Origin: Cornus controversa
Lineage: Eukaryota; Streptophyta; Magnoliopsida; Cornales; Cornaceae
Length of the DNA stretch: 64,000 bases
Reading direction: 5' to 3'
Assembly (NCBI GenBank): GCA_026545225.1
Contig: CM048853.1
Coordinates: forward strand, 17,486,755 to 17,550,754
The translations under genes and the position numbers were made by a program. How positions within the stretch are numbered: position 1 is the stretch's first letter; each line of letters opens with the position of its first letter. Under the pieces are notes generated by a model, which saw only the letters and a program-made list of their open reading frames with translations, ran no database searches and was not told the DNA's origin. Positions 1 through 13,710 of the stretch are shown piece after piece.

Positions 1-921
1 TGTGGAAAGGAAGAGGGTAAGAAAAAAATAGATGGAATTACATTTCAAGTATGAAATGCATGTTATGTGAATTTACTTGATGGCCATTAAGACATTAAAG
101 TAGCCATTGGGGGGACACATACCCAAAAGTGTCCATTTTGAGTTCAAGGAGTGAATGAAATTTATGTATATAGTAATAGAATTGTGTTAGCTTCATTTTG
201 ATAGGTCATGGACCTTGTTTGGATTTAAATTGAGAAAGATATGCATGTTTTGGTGCAAGGGTGGGTAATCTGACCCACAGTCACTAATTTGAGCATAACT
301 TGAGTTGTGGTTGGTATTTTTGGATGATTCAAATTGGGTTAGAAACTAGATATGTTAAGGATGATCCATATCAAATTTCAAGTCAAACGGACTTACGGAT
401 GGTGAGATATTAGCATTTGAAGTCAGGTTGAGGAATGCTGTCAAAAATTTAGGCACGGGTACTTTCAGCCTGCTGAAAGTTCACTTTCAGGCAACTAAAA
501 GTGCTAGTTTTGGGAATGCAAACACACTGGAAGTTTCAGGCGACTCAAACTGAACTTTCAGGCGACTGAAAGTCCAATAGACCTTAAAAATGTGTTTTTT
601 TGTGATTTTTCATGATCTAAGAGTAGAAATTGAATGTCGTGGATGCATAAATCGATGTGTGGCCTATTGGAATGGATAGTGATGAGTATACGCATAGATA
701 ATTGCGTGCGTATGGTTAGCTTCCACGGTAATCGAGAAATAGGAGGAGGTTCATTGGGGTTTAATGAACAAGTTCACCTCTAATTTTTCGAGGGTCGGGA
801 ATTGGGGCGTGACAGGATGGTATCAAAGCATGGTACCTTATAGAGGGTAAGAAGGGTCCATTGGGACTAATGGAAGGGTTAACCTCCGGTTTCCCTGGAG
901 TCGGGGGATCAGGGTGTTACA
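1..921 (+). mobile_element. Ty3/gypsy-type LTR end with primer-binding site (fossil fragment)
   Basis: The segment up to about 814 looks like the 3' part of a plant LTR and ends in GGGGCGTGACA. It is followed directly by GGATGGTATCAAAGCATGG, which resembles the TGGTATCAGAGC primer site for initiator tRNA-Met. About 100 bp later (840-921) a second, diverged copy of the LTR end occurs, finishing in GGGTGTTACA. Within the LTR the words CTTTCAGGCGACTGAAAGT recur as short imperfect palindromes (about 470-570). No coding part is visible. It is an old fragment cut by the window edge; the superfamily is an inference from the end and primer-site style. Confidence 0.6.
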
Positions 922-1832
922 ATTTTTTACGTGTCTAACTAGAATGATAATTAAATTAAAAGAGAATTATTTTCAAAATATAAAAAATAATTCAAGTGAG
1001 AGCACTGAATTTCATATCAAAATTCAATAAGGAAGCAAAAAAGAAAACCCTAAAAAAAAAAAAACCCTAAATAGAAATAAGCTAGCCCTTCACCAACTTA
1101 CCAGATGAAAATTTATCGAACAGAAAAAAGTAAATACCCTTGACAGAATTAATCCTCCACCAACTTACCATTTACCCAATTAAATTGAACATAAAAAAAC
1201 TCCTATGACTTTGTTTGATTAGATAGCAAAAGTGAAAAGTAAACCAAATGATTTTTATTTAATTTTTTAACATTTTAGGGTTTGAATAGTAGAAAAGAAA
1301 TTTTTTTAGCAAAGTAATTTTATTGGTCAGTCTAACTTTTTTATAAAAAAATTCAGCGAAATGCTAAAAACAATTTTGTTTGCCCTTAGTCAAGGAAAAG
1401 TAATGTGACTTAAAATTACACCTTTTCCTTTTTATCCTAAATGAAATATATTTATGTATGGAACTTTTTACAAGAAAGATTTGAGAATCTATACCTCTGC
1501 GGATATTCTAAAAAATTATTTATGAAAATTCTTATATCACTTTTATTAAAAAAAATAATAATAATTGAGAAATTTTCACCTTATGCTATCACCTTTAATT
1601 ATTTTTTCAATATATTTTTGAGTAAATTATTCTAACCTCCCTTAAAATTTTGCCTAATTACTCACGGATTAAAGTTTTAAAAATATAACAGTCAACCTTT
1701 CCTAAGGTTTGGTTGACAAATTGGATACCCCAGCTATTAATCGACAATCATTCCCGTTAAAGTCAATTAACATAAAAAATTAAAATGTCAAAACTATCTT
1801 TAGTGGCAGTAATGTTGGTGTGGCATTGATAG

Positions 1833-1877
<45 letters not shown>

Positions 1878-2382
1878 CTTGTTAATCTCAGTCAAATGAT
1901 TAGAAATTAAGATTGTTTTTGCACAAAAGTATCATAACTTGAGGGTACTTTTGTAATTGTTTATTAGATGTGATTTTGTTTAACGAATCGTTAGTTTGAT
2001 AGGAGTGTAGGAGTAATTTTACATAAAATTTAATTTGATGGTAATTAAGTCAAATTTTAAGAGATGTCAGAGTAATTTATCTTATATTTTCCTTCCATTT
2101 TAAATGAAACTTATTCGGTAAGAATCAAGAGCTGGGCTGTATTTTAGTGATACTTTCTCACTTTTTAATGTAGAATGTGAAGGATTCAAGTATGCCCAAG
2201 TGTCGGTGGTGATAGATAATCATATATAAAAAGGAAGAAGAGGATCCTCTGCTGTAATCGGGTAGTGCTATACCCGTGTAGTACCCGAAAACGGCGTCGT
2301 TTAGTTTAAATAACGTGCAACTATTTTTTTTCCTCGGCTCTGTTTCCTTTCGTTACATATGTTATATTGCTTTTCAATATTT

Positions 2383-2421
<39 letters not shown>

Positions 2422-2929
2422 TTACACTTTTTTTTTTCTCACTTAAAAGTCTATAACTTTTACTACAAATAATATTTTTTGATAAAACTAATTTTGTTAA
2501 ATAGAATATTCCGAGAGTTTCAATTTGAGTATAACTTAGGCTATGTTTTAACTTAAAACAAAAAAGTTACAATTTTTCCAATTCATGTATACACACTTAA
2601 AGCAATTTTTTACAACTTTAAAGTCATTTTACACACAATTAAAATGTTTCTTCAATTAAAATGTTTTTTAAAATGTTCATAAAAAAATTTGTGCTTAAAT
2701 ATTTCCAAAAAATGAAAAGAAAAAAACATAAAAAATTATTTATTTTCAGTGGGTGAAAATTATTGCAGGTGTGTGGAAAAATAATACTTTAAATATGTAG
2801 AATTGTAATTTTAAGTGTGTGTAAGTGAGACTTAAAAATGTGAACATTAATTGCTATTATTTATTTGTGTAAATGAGTACAATCGAAAAAGCATATTAAT
2901 CTCAAATTGATTTGACTTTCACATTGATA
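922..2929. other. AT-rich intergenic stretch, no gene seen
   Basis: No convincing coding sequence or RNA gene. It holds two TA microsatellites (about 1836-1876 and 2389-2419) and poly-A runs next to CCCTAAA words near 1050. A short GC-richer island at about 2240-2300 contains ACCCGAAAACGGCGTCGTTT, a type of word often seen at plant repeat ends. From about 2690 single degenerate copies of the neighbouring satellite appear, first in reverse orientation (2690-2800), then forward. This looks like the decayed edge of the array. Confidence 0.5.
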
Positions 2930-5900
2930 GCACAGATGTCCACGCACTTAAAAGATATTTCCACACCAATAAAATAAGTTTTCACGAGTTTACAATTATT
3001 TTTCACACACTCAAAACCAATCATTTTCCATGCTTTTTCTTTCCAAATTTTTCAAAAACACTTAGACACATCCAATAAGTGTTTTTACACAAATAAAACA
3101 TAACATTTTATTTCCACATTTATTAAAACTCATGTCCATGAACTTAAAGTCCGTTTCCACACATATAAAGTACTTTTCCACACACATAAAACAAATACTT
3201 TTTTATGTTTTTTCTTTCCAATTTTTTTAAGAACTCTTAGGCATATTTGAAAGATCTATTTGCACAAAAAAAATCATAAAAATATGTATTCACATTTTTT
3301 AGGCTAATTTTTTTTCTCACTTTTCACACTTTTAAAGTAGTTTCCACACATTTTAAGTACTTTTTCACACACCTAAAACATATAGTTTTTTATTTCCAAT
3401 TTTTTTAGGAACTCTTTGCCATATATGAAAGATATTTTTGCACAAAAAATTCAGAAAAATTTATATTCACATTTTTTAATCTCAATTTTTTTAACTTTCC
3501 ACACTTTTAAAATACTTTACACACATTTAAAACAAATAACTTTTTTTTATTTTTTTCTTTCCTATATTTTTAGGAACTCTTAGGCATATTTGAAGATGTC
3601 TTTGTACAAAAAAATTATAAAAAATTATATTCACATTTTTTAGGCTCATTTTTTTCTCACTTTTCACACTTTTAAAGTTCTTTTCCACACATTTAAAGTA
3701 TTTTCCATACACCGAAAACAAATATTTTTTATGCTTTTTATTTCTAATTTTTTTAGGAACTCTTAGTAATATATTAAAGATGTTTTTGCAAAAAAATTCA
3801 TAAAAATTTATATTCACATTTTTTAATCTCATTTTTTTTCCACTTTACACACTTTAAAAGTACTTTCCACATACCTAAAACAAATACTTTTTTTATTTTT
3901 TTATTTCCTATTTTTTTAGTAACTCTTAGGCATATTTGAAAAATGTATTTGCACAAAAAAATCATAAAAAATTATATTTACCTTTTTTAGGCTAATTTTT
4001 TTCTCACTTTCCACACATTTAAAGTACTTTTCCACACACCTAAAACAAATACTTTTTTCTGTTTTTTCTTTCCAATTTTTTAAGAACTCTTAGCCATATA
4101 TGAAAGATGTTTTTGCACAAAAAATTCATAAAAATTTATATTCACATTTTTTAATCTTAATTTTTTTCACTTTCCACACTTTTAAAGTACTTTCCACACA
4201 CTTAAAACAAATAATTTTTTTTATTTCTATTTATATTAACGTTTTTTAGGCTCATTTTTTTCTCACTTTCCACACTTTTAAAGTACTTTTTCCACAGATT
4301 TAAAATAATTTTCCACACACCTAAAACAAATATTTTTTTATGCTTTTTCTTTCCAATTTTTTTAGGAACTCTTAGTCATATACTAAAGATGTTATTACAT
4401 AAAAAATACATAAAATTTATATTCACATTTTTTAATCTCAATTTTTTTCACTTTCCAAACTTTTAAAGTACTTTCCACACACTTAAAACAAATAATTTTT
4501 TTATTTCCTATTTTTTTAGGAACTTTTAGGATATTTGAAGGATGTATTTGCACAAAAAAATCATAAAAATTTATATTCACTTTTTTTAGGCTCATTTTTT
4601 TCACTTTCCATACTTTTAAAGAACATTTCCAAACACCTAAAACAAATACATTTTTTTGTTTTTTTTTTTCCAATTTTTTTAAGAACTCTTAGGCATATAT
4701 AAATGATGTTTTCGCACAAAAAATTTATAAAAATTTATATTTACATTTTTTTATCTCATTTTTTTTCACTTTCCCCACTTTTAAAGTACTTTCCACACAC
4801 TTAAAAGAAATGCTGTTTTTTATTTTTTTCTTTCCTATTTTCTTAGGAACTCTTAGGCATATTTGAAGGATGTATTTGCACAAAAAAATTATAAAATTTT
4901 AAATTCACATTTTTAAATCTTAGTCATTTATGAAAAATGTTTTTGCACAAAAAAATCATAAAAATTTATATTTACATTTTTTTTTTCACTTTCCACACTT
5001 TTAAAGTACTTTCCACACACATAAAACAAATACTTTTTTTGATTTTTTTCTTCCTATTTTTTTAGGAACTCTTAGGCATATTTCAAGAATGTATTTGCAC
5101 AAATAAATCATAGAAATGTATATTCATATTTTTTAGGCAAATTTGTTTCTCACATTCAACACATTTAAAGTACTTTTCCACACTCCTAAAACAAATACTT
5201 TTTTCTATTTTTTCTTTCAAATTTTTTTAGGAACTTTTAGCCATATATGAAAGATGTTTTTGCACAAAAAATTCATAAAAATTTATATTCATATTTTTTA
5301 ATCTCAATTTTTTTAACTTTCCACACTTTTAAAGTATTTTCCACACATTTAAAACAAATAATTTTTTTAATATATTTTTAGAAACTCTTAGTCATATTTG
5401 AAGGATGTATTTGCACAAAAAAATCATAAAAATTTATATTCACTTTTTTTAGGCTCATTTTTTTCTCACTTTCCACACTTTTAAAGTTCTTTTCCACACA
5501 TTTAAAGTATTTTTCGACACACCGAAAACAAATATTTTTATGTTTTTTCTTTCCAATTTTTTAGGAACTCTTAGTCATATATTAAAGATGTGTTTGCACA
5601 AAAAATTCATAAAAATTTATATTCACATTTTTTAATCTCATTTTTTTTCACTTTCCACACTTTTAAATTAATTTCTAGACACTTAAAACAAATAATTGTT
5701 TTTTATTTTTTTCTTTCCAAATTTTTTAGGAACTCTTAAGCATATTTGAAGGATGTATTTGTAAAAAAAATCATAAAAATTTAAATTCACATTTATTTAG
5801 TCTAATTGTTTCCTCACTTTTCACACACTTAAAGTTCTTTCCACACATTTAAAGTACTTTTCCACACACCTAAAACAAATACTTTTTTATTTGTTTTCTT

Positions 5901-8900
5901 TCCAATTGTTTTAGGACCTCTTAGCCATATATGAAATATGTTTTTACACAAAAAATTCATAAAAAATTATATTCACATATTTTAATCTCATTTTTTTTCA
6001 CTTTTCACACTTTTAAAGTACTTTCCACACACTTAAAAAAATAAATTTTTTATTTTTATCTTTCTTATTTTTTTAGGAACTTTTAGTGATATTTGAAGGA
6101 TATAATTGTACAAAAAAATCATACAAATTTAAATGCACATTTTTTAGGCTAATTTTTTTCTCACTTTCCACACTTTTAAAGCACTTTCCACATATTTAAA
6201 AAACTATTCCACACATTTAAAGTACTTTTTCTCACACCTAAAACTAATACTTTTTTATGTTTTTTTTTCGAATTTTTTTAGAAACTCTTAGCCATATATG
6301 AAAGATGTTTTTGCACAAAATATTCAAAAAAAAAATTATATTTAAATTTTTTAATCTCATTTTTTTTTCACTTTCCACACTTTTAAAGTACTTTCCACAC
6401 ACTTAAAACAAATAATTTTTTTACTTTTTTCTTCCAATTTTTTTAGGACCTCTTAAGCATATTTGAAGGATGTATTTGCACAAAAAAATCATAAAAATTT
6501 CAATTCATATTTTTTAGGCTCATTTTTTCTCACTTTCCACACTTTTAAAGTACTTTCCACACACTTAAAACAAATAATTTTTTTACTTTTTTCTTCCAAT
6601 TTTTTTAGGACCTCTTAAGCATATTTGAAGGATGTATTTGCACAAAAAAATCATAAAAATTTCAATTCATATTTTTTAGGCTCATTTTTTCTCACTTTCC
6701 ACACTTTTAAAGTAGTTTGCACACATTTAAAGTACTTTTCCACACACCTAAACCAAATACTTTTTATGTTTTTTCTTTCCAATTTTTTTAGAAACTCTTA
6801 GCCATATATGAAGATGTTTTTGCACAAAAAATTCATAAAAAGTTATATTCACATATTTTAAACTCATTTTTTTTCACTTTCCACACTTTTAAAGTACTTT
6901 CACACACTTAAAAAAAATATTTTTTTTATTTTTATCTTTCCTATTTTTTTACGAACTTTTAGTAATATTTGAAGTATGTAATTGTACAAAAGAATCATAA
7001 AAATTTAAATTTATATTTTTTAGGCTAATTGTTTTCTCACTTTCCACAATTTTAAAGTACTTTCCACATATTTAAAGTACTTTCCACACATTTAAAATAC
7101 TTTTCCACACACCTAAAATAAATACTTTTTTTATGTTTTTTCTTTCCAATTTTTTTAGAAACTCTTAGCCATATATGAAGATGTTTTTGCACAAAAAATT
7201 CAAAAAAAATTATATCACATATTTTAAACTCATTTTTTTTCACTTTCCACACTTTTAAAGTAATTTCCAGACACTTAAACAAATAATTTTTTTTTTTCCA
7301 ATTTTTTTAGGAACTTTTAGTCATGTTTGAAAGATGTAATTGTACAAAAAAAATTTCAAGTCATGTTTTTTAGGCTCATTTTTTTCTTACTTTCCACACT
7401 TTTAAAGTAGTTTGCTCACATTTAAAAGACTTTCCACACATTTAAAGTACTTATCCACACACCTAAAGCAAATACTTTTTTATGTTTTTTCTATCTAATT
7501 TTTTTAGAAACTCTTAGCCATATATGAAAGATATTTTTGCACAAAAAAATCATAAAAATTTATATTCACATATTTTAAACTCATTTTATTTCACTTTCCA
7601 CACTTTTAAAGTACTTTCCAGACACTTAAAACAAATAATTTTTTTTATTTTTATCTTTTCTATTTTTAGGAACTTTTAGTCATATTTGAAATATGTAATT
7701 GTACAAAAAAAATCATAAAAATTTAAATTCAAATTTTTTAGGCTAATTGTTTTCTCACTTTCCACACTTTTAAAGTACTTTTCACATATTTAAAAGACTT
7801 TCACACATTTAAAGTACTTTTCCACACAACGAAAAGTAATACTTTTTTATGTTTTTTCTTTCAAAATTTTTTAGAAACTTTTAGCTATATATGAAATATG
7901 TTTTTGCACAAAAAATTCAAGAAAATTTATATTCACATTTTTTAATCTCATTTTTTTTCACTTTCCACACTTTTAAGGTACTTTCCACGCACTTGTAACA
8001 AATAATTCATTTTATTTTTTTCTTTCCAATTTTTTAAGAACTCTTAAACATATTTGAATGATGTATTTGTAACAAAAAATCATAAAATTTAAATTCACAT
8101 TTTTTTAGTCTAATTATTTCCTCACTTTTCACACACTTAAAGTTCTTTCCACACATTTAAAATACTTTTCCACACACCTTAAACAAATACTTTTTTATTT
8201 GTTTTCTTTCCAATTTTTTTAGGAACTCTTAGCCATATATGAAAGAAGTTTTTGCAAAAAAAAATCAAAAAAATTTATATTCAAATTCTTTAATCTCATT
8301 TTTTTTCACTTTCCACACTTTTAAAGTACTTTCCACACACTTAAATCAAATAAATTTTTTTATTTTTTTAGGACCTCGTAAGCATATTTCAAGGATGTTT
8401 TTACACAAAAAAATCATAAAAATTTCAATTCACATTTTTTAGCCTCATTTTTTCTCACTTTTCACACTTTTAAAGTAGTTTACACACATTTAAAGTACTT
8501 TCCACACATTTAAAATACTTTTTTATGTTTTTTCTTTCCGATTTTTTTAGATACTCTTAGCCATATATGAAAGATGTTTTTGCACAAAAAATTCATAAAA
8601 ATTTATATTCACATATTTTAAAGTCATTTTTTTTCACTTTCCACACTTTTAAAGTACTTTCCAGACACTTAAAACAAATATTTTTTTTTTTTATTTTTAT
8701 CTTTCTTATTTTTTTATGAACTTTTAGTCATATTTGAAATATGTAACTGTTTAAAAAAATCATAAAAATTTAAATTCACAGTTTTTAGGTTAATTGTTTC
8801 TAACTTTACACACATTTAAAGTACTTTTTCACAACTAAAACTAATATTTTTTTATGATTTTTCTTTCAAATTTTTTAGAAACTCTTAGCCATATATGAAA

Positions 8901-11412
8901 GATGTTTTTGCACAAAAAATTCATAAAAATTTATATTCACATATTTTAAACTAAATTTTTTTCACTTTCCATACTTTTAAAGTACTTTCCAGACTCTTAA
9001 AACAAATAATTTTTTTATTTTTATCTTTCCAATTTTTTTTGGAACTTTTAGTCATATTTGAAAGATGTAATTGTACAAAAATTTCAATTCACATTTTGTA
9101 GGCTCATTTTTTTCACTTTCCAAAATTTTAAAGTAGTTTGCTCACATTTAAAGTACTTTCCACACATTTAAAGTACTTTTCCACACACCTAAAACAATTA
9201 CTTTTTTATTTTTTTTCTTTCCAATTTTTTTATAAACTCTTAGCCATATATGAAAGATGTTTTTGCACAAAAAATTCATAAAAATATATATTCACATATT
9301 TTAAACTCATTTTGTTTTCACATTCCACACTTTTAAAATAATTTCCAAACACTTAAAACAAATAATTTTTCTTTATTTTTATCTTTCCTATTTTTTTAGG
9401 AACTTTTTGTCATATTTGAAAGATGTAATTGTACAAAAAAATCATAAAAATTTAAATTCACATTTTTTAGGCTAATTGTTTTCTCACTTTCTACACTTTT
9501 AAAGTACTTTCCACATATTTAAAAGACTTTTCCACACATTTAAAGTACTTTTCCACACACCTAAAACTAATAGTTTTTTATGTTTTTTCTTTCAAATTTT
9601 TTTAGAAACTTTTAACCATATATGAAAGATGTTTTTGCACAAAAATTCAAAAAAATATTATATTCACATTTTTTTAATCTCATTTTTTTTCACTTTCCAC
9701 ACTTTTAAGGTACTTTCTATACACTTAAAACAAATAATTCATTTTATTTTTTTCTTTCCAACTTTTTTAGGAACTCTTAAGTATATTTGAAGGATGTATT
9801 TGTACAAAAAAATCATAAAAATTTAAATTCACAATTTTTAGGTTAATTATTTTCTCACTTTTCACACATTTAAAGTTCTTTCCACACATTTAAAGTACTT
9901 TTCCAAACACCTAAAACAAATACTTTTTTATTTATCTTCTTTCCAACTTTTTTAGGACCCCTTAGCCATATATGAAATATGTTTTTACACAAAAAATTAA
10001 TAAAAAATTATATTCACATATTTTAATCTCATTTTTTTTTTCACTTTCCACAGTTTTAAAGTACTTTCTAGACACTTAAAACAAATAAATTTTTTTATTT
10101 TTATCTTTCCTATTTTTTTAGGAACTTTTTGTCATATTTGAAAAATGTAATTGTGCAAAAAAATCATAAAAATTTAAATTCACATTTTTTAGGCTAATTT
10201 TTTTCTCACTTTACACACTTTTAAAGTACTTTCCACATATTTAAAAGACTTTTCCACACACCTAAAACTAATACTTTTTATGTTTTTCTTTCAAAAATTT
10301 TTAGAAACTCTTAGCCATATATTAAAGATGTTTTTGCACAAAAAACTAAAAAAAACTTATATTCACATTTTTTAATCTCATTTTTTTTCACTTTCCACAC
10401 TTTAAAATTACTTTCCACACACTTAAAACAAATAATTCATTTTATTTTTTTCTTTCCAATTTTTTCAGGAACTCTTAAACATATTTGAAGGATGTATCTG
10501 TACAAAAAAATCATAAAAATTTAAATTCACATTTTTTAGGGTAATTGTTTCCTCACCTTTCACACATTTAAAGTTCTTTCCACACATTTAAAGTATTTTT
10601 CCACACACCAAAACAAAAATACTTTTTTATTTGTTTTCTTTTAGGACCTTTTAACCATATATGAAATTTGTTTTTGCACAAAAAATTCTAAAAAAATTAT
10701 ATTTAAATTTTTTAATGTCATTTTTTTTCACTTTCCACACTTTTAAAGTACTTTCCACACACTTAAAACAAATAATTTTTTTATTTTTTTCTTTCCAATT
10801 TTTTTAGGACCTCTTAAGAATATTTCAAGAATGTTTTTGCACAAAAAAATCATAAAAATTTCAATTCACATTTTTTAGGCTCATTTTTCTGACTTTCCAC
10901 ACTTTTAAAGTAGTTTGCACACATTTAAAGTACTTTCCACACACCTAAAACAAATACCTTTTTATGTTCTTTTTTTTCAATTTTTTTAGAAACTCTTAGT
11001 CATATATGAAAGATGTTTTTGCACAAAAAATTCATAAAAATTTATATTCACATATTTTAAACTAATTTTTTTTTCACTTTCCACACTTTTAAAGTACTTT
11101 CCAGATCCTTAAAAACAAATAATTTTTTTTATTTTTATCTTTCCAATTTTTTTTGGAACTTTTAGTCATATTTGAAAGATGTAATTGTACGAAAATTTCA
11201 ATTCACATTTTTTAGGCTCATTTTTTTCGCTTTCCAACACTTTTAAAGTAGTTTGCTCACATTTAAAGTAATTTTCCACACACCTAAAACAATTACTTTT
11301 TTATTGTTTTTCTTTCCAATTTTTTAGAAACTCTTAGCCATATATGAAAGATGTTTTTGCACAAAAAATTCATAAAAATCTATATTCACATATTTTAAAC
11401 TCATTTTGTTTT
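2930..11412 (+). repeat. Satellite A, forward arm (about 50 AT-rich monomers)
   Basis: Tandem array in which a block built from CTTTCCACACTTTTAAAGTA, then AACAAATAATTTTTT, then TTTTTTTAGGAACTCTTAG, then TTTGCACAAAAAA, TCATAAAAATTTATATTCAC and a T-rich run repeats over and over. The spacing between successive AACTCTTAG boxes is mostly 161-165 bp, with longer forms near 180 bp that carry an extra CCACACATTTAAAG box. Two monomer flavours tend to alternate (TTTTTAGGCTCATTTTTT against TTTTTAATCTCATTTTTT), giving a loose dimer of about 330-350 bp. Many short reading frames on both strands are by-products of the repeat. Monomer length is close to one nucleosome, as in many plant satellites. Confidence 0.9.
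6371..6694 (+). repeat. Perfect tandem duplication of one satellite A monomer
   Basis: Two copies of a 162-bp monomer (6371-6532 and 6533-6694) appear identical by eye, while neighbours differ at many positions. Both have the uncommon variants TTACTTTTTTCTTCC and AGGACCTCTTAAGC. This is the youngest duplication visible in the array and shows that copy-number change has continued. Confidence 0.8.
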
Positions 11413-11582
11413 CCTAAAAAATTAGGAAAGAAATACTTTCCAGACACTAAAGGTGTGTGAATGTTGGAATGTTGAAATTATTTAAAGTGGTGGTTTTTGG
11501 CAGGAGAGCAAACTGGTAACAAGATACATTTTATTGTCATTTTATTTAAATAAAAATCAAATTTATATATACACATTTATTA
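11410..11582. repeat. Orientation-switch junction in satellite A
   Basis: At 11410-11429 forward satellite runs into its own reverse complement, with 8-bp perfect arms (TTTCCTAA and TTAGGAAA) around a 4-base loop. A scrap of forward monomer follows, then about 130 bp of sequence unlike the satellite (GGCAGGAGAGCAAACTGG and a T-rich run). From about 11583 the array continues in the opposite direction. Confidence 0.75.
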
Positions 11583-13362
11583 ATGTTATATTTATTTTTT
11601 CACAACTTTTATGTCTTCCTCTTAAAAAATGTGCATATAAATTTTTATGATTTTTTTGAAAAAATAATTCCTTCAAATAAGGCTAATATTTGCAACAAAA
11701 AAAAAAAATGGAAAGCAAAAACAAAAAATAGTATTTATTTTAAGTGTGTGGAAAAGTTATTTAAATAAGTGAAAAGTGAGAAAAAATGTGAATATAACTT
11801 TTTATAAATATTTTGTGGAAAAACATCCTTCAAATATTACTAAGAGTTCCTAAATAAATTGAAAAGAAAAAACATAAAAAAGTATTTGTTTTAAGTGTGT
11901 AGAAAGAACTTTAAAAGTGTGGAAAGTGAGAAAAAAATGAGCCTAAAAAATATGAATATAAATTTTTATGATTTTTTTGTTCAAATACATCCATCAAATA
12001 TGCCTAAGAGTTCCTAAAAAATTAGGAAAGAAAAAAAAATCAAGAAAATTATTTGTTTTAAGTGTGTGAAAAGTATTTTAAAGTGTTGAAAGTGAAAAAA
12101 AAAATTGAGATTAAAAAATGTGAATATAAATTTTTATATTGAAGATGTTTTTTGTGAAAAAACATCTTTCATATATGGCTAAGAGTTCCTAAAAAAATTG
12201 AAAAGACAATACATAAAACAATATTTGTTTTAGGTGTGTGGAAAACTACTTTAAATGTGTGAAAAGTACTTTAAAAGTGTGAAAACTACTTTAAAAGTGT
12301 GGAAGTGAGAAAAAAATGAGCCTAAAAGATGTGAATTCAAAATTTTATGATTATTTTTGTGCAAATACATCCTTCAAATATGCTTAAGAGTTCCTAAAAA
12401 AATTTGAAAGAAAAAAATAAAAAAAATTATTTGTTTTAAGTGTGTGGAAATTACTTTAAAAGTGTGGAAAGTGAAAAAAAATGAAATTAAAAAATGTGAA
12501 TATAAATTTTTATGAATTTTTTGTGCAAAAACATCTCTCATATATGCCTAAGATTTCCTAAAACAATTGAAAAGAAAAAACATAAAAAATTATTTATTTT
12601 AAGTGTGTGGAAAAGTACTTTAAATGTGTGTAAAGTGAGAAAACAATTAGCCTAAAAAATGTAAATTTAAATTTTTATGATTTTTTTGTGCAAATACATC
12701 CTTCAAATATGCCTAAGAGTTCCTAAAAGAATTGGAAATAAAAAAAATTATTTGTTTTAAGTGTGTGAAAAGTCCTTTAAAAGTGTGGAAAGTGAAAAAA
12801 AAATGAGATTAAAAAATGTGAATATAATTTTTTATAAATTTTTGTGCAAAAACATCTTTCATATATGACTAAGAATTCCTAAAAAAATTGGAAAGAAAAA
12901 ACATAAAAATATATTTGTATTAGGTGTGTGGAAAGTACTTTAAATGTGTGGAAAGTGAAAAAAAATGAGCCTAATAAATGTGAATTTAAATTTTTATGAT
13001 TTTTTTATGCAAATACATCTTTCAAATATGCTTAAGAGTTTCTAAAAAACTTCGAAAGAAAAAAATAAAAAAAATTATTTGTTTTAAGTGTGTGAAATTA
13101 CTTTAATAGTGTGGAAAGTGAAAAAAATGAGATTAAAAAATGTGAATATAAATTTTTATGAATTTTTTATGCAAAACATCTCTCATATATGCCTGAGATT
13201 TCCTAAAAAAATTAGAAAAAAAAACATAAAAAAGTATTTGTTTTAGGTGTGTGAAAAGTACTTTAAATGTGTGGAAAATGAGAAAACAATTAGCCTAAAA
13301 AATGTGAATTTAAATTTTTATAATTTTTTTGTGCAAATACATCCTTCAAATATTCCTAAGAG
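11583..13362 (-). repeat. Satellite A, inverted arm (about 10-11 monomers)
   Basis: Same satellite in reverse complement: GTGTGTGGAAAGTACTTTAAA, CATAAAAAATATTTGTTTTA and CTAAGAGTTCCTAAAAAAATT recur at monomer spacing. The array stops inside the box CCTAAGAGT, exactly where CACTA-1 begins. None of it is found on the far side of CACTA-1. Confidence 0.85.
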
Positions 13363-13375
13363 TACAAGAAAAAAG

Positions 13376-13710
13376 ACTTTCTACGACGGGCAAAGCCCGT
13401 GGTTAAAAGTTATTATTCTACCACGGGCAAAGCCTGTGGTAGAAAGTATGTTTTTTTACCACGGGCTTAGCCCGTGGTTAAAAGTTATTATTCTACCACA
13501 GGCTTTGCCCGTAGTAGAAAGCATACTTTCTACCACGGGCTTAGCCCGTGGTTAAAAGTTATTATTTTACCATGGGCTTAGTCTGTGGTAGAAAACATAC
13601 TTTCTACTACGGGTAAAGCCCGTGGTAGAATAATAACTTTTAACCACGGGCTAAGCTCGTGGTAGAAAGTATGTTTTCTACCACGGGCTTAGCCCGTGGT
13701 TAAAAGTTTA
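13376..13710. repeat. CACTA-1 left subterminal palindrome array
   Basis: Seven to eight copies of a near-perfect palindrome of the form ACCACGGGCTTAGCCCGTGGT, joined by TAGAAAGTATGTTTT or TAAAAGTTATTATTC linkers, spaced about 28-58 bp. In the En/Spm family such subterminal motifs are the binding sites of the TNPA protein. The inner edge continues into GTTTATTAATTTTTTTTAAA, which is shared with CACTA-2. Confidence 0.85.

Noticed and set aside
3527-8442. Many open frames of 60-100 codons in satellite A that share a lysine/asparagine-rich pattern
   Set aside because: They recur with each monomer, start and stop at repeat features, and have no recognisable domain. They are by-products of an AT-rich tandem repeat.
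13376-13710. Regularly spaced palindromes that could suggest a CRISPR-like array
   Set aside because: Spacers are conserved linkers rather than unique, the context is plant DNA, and the position just inside a transposon end fits subterminal repeats.
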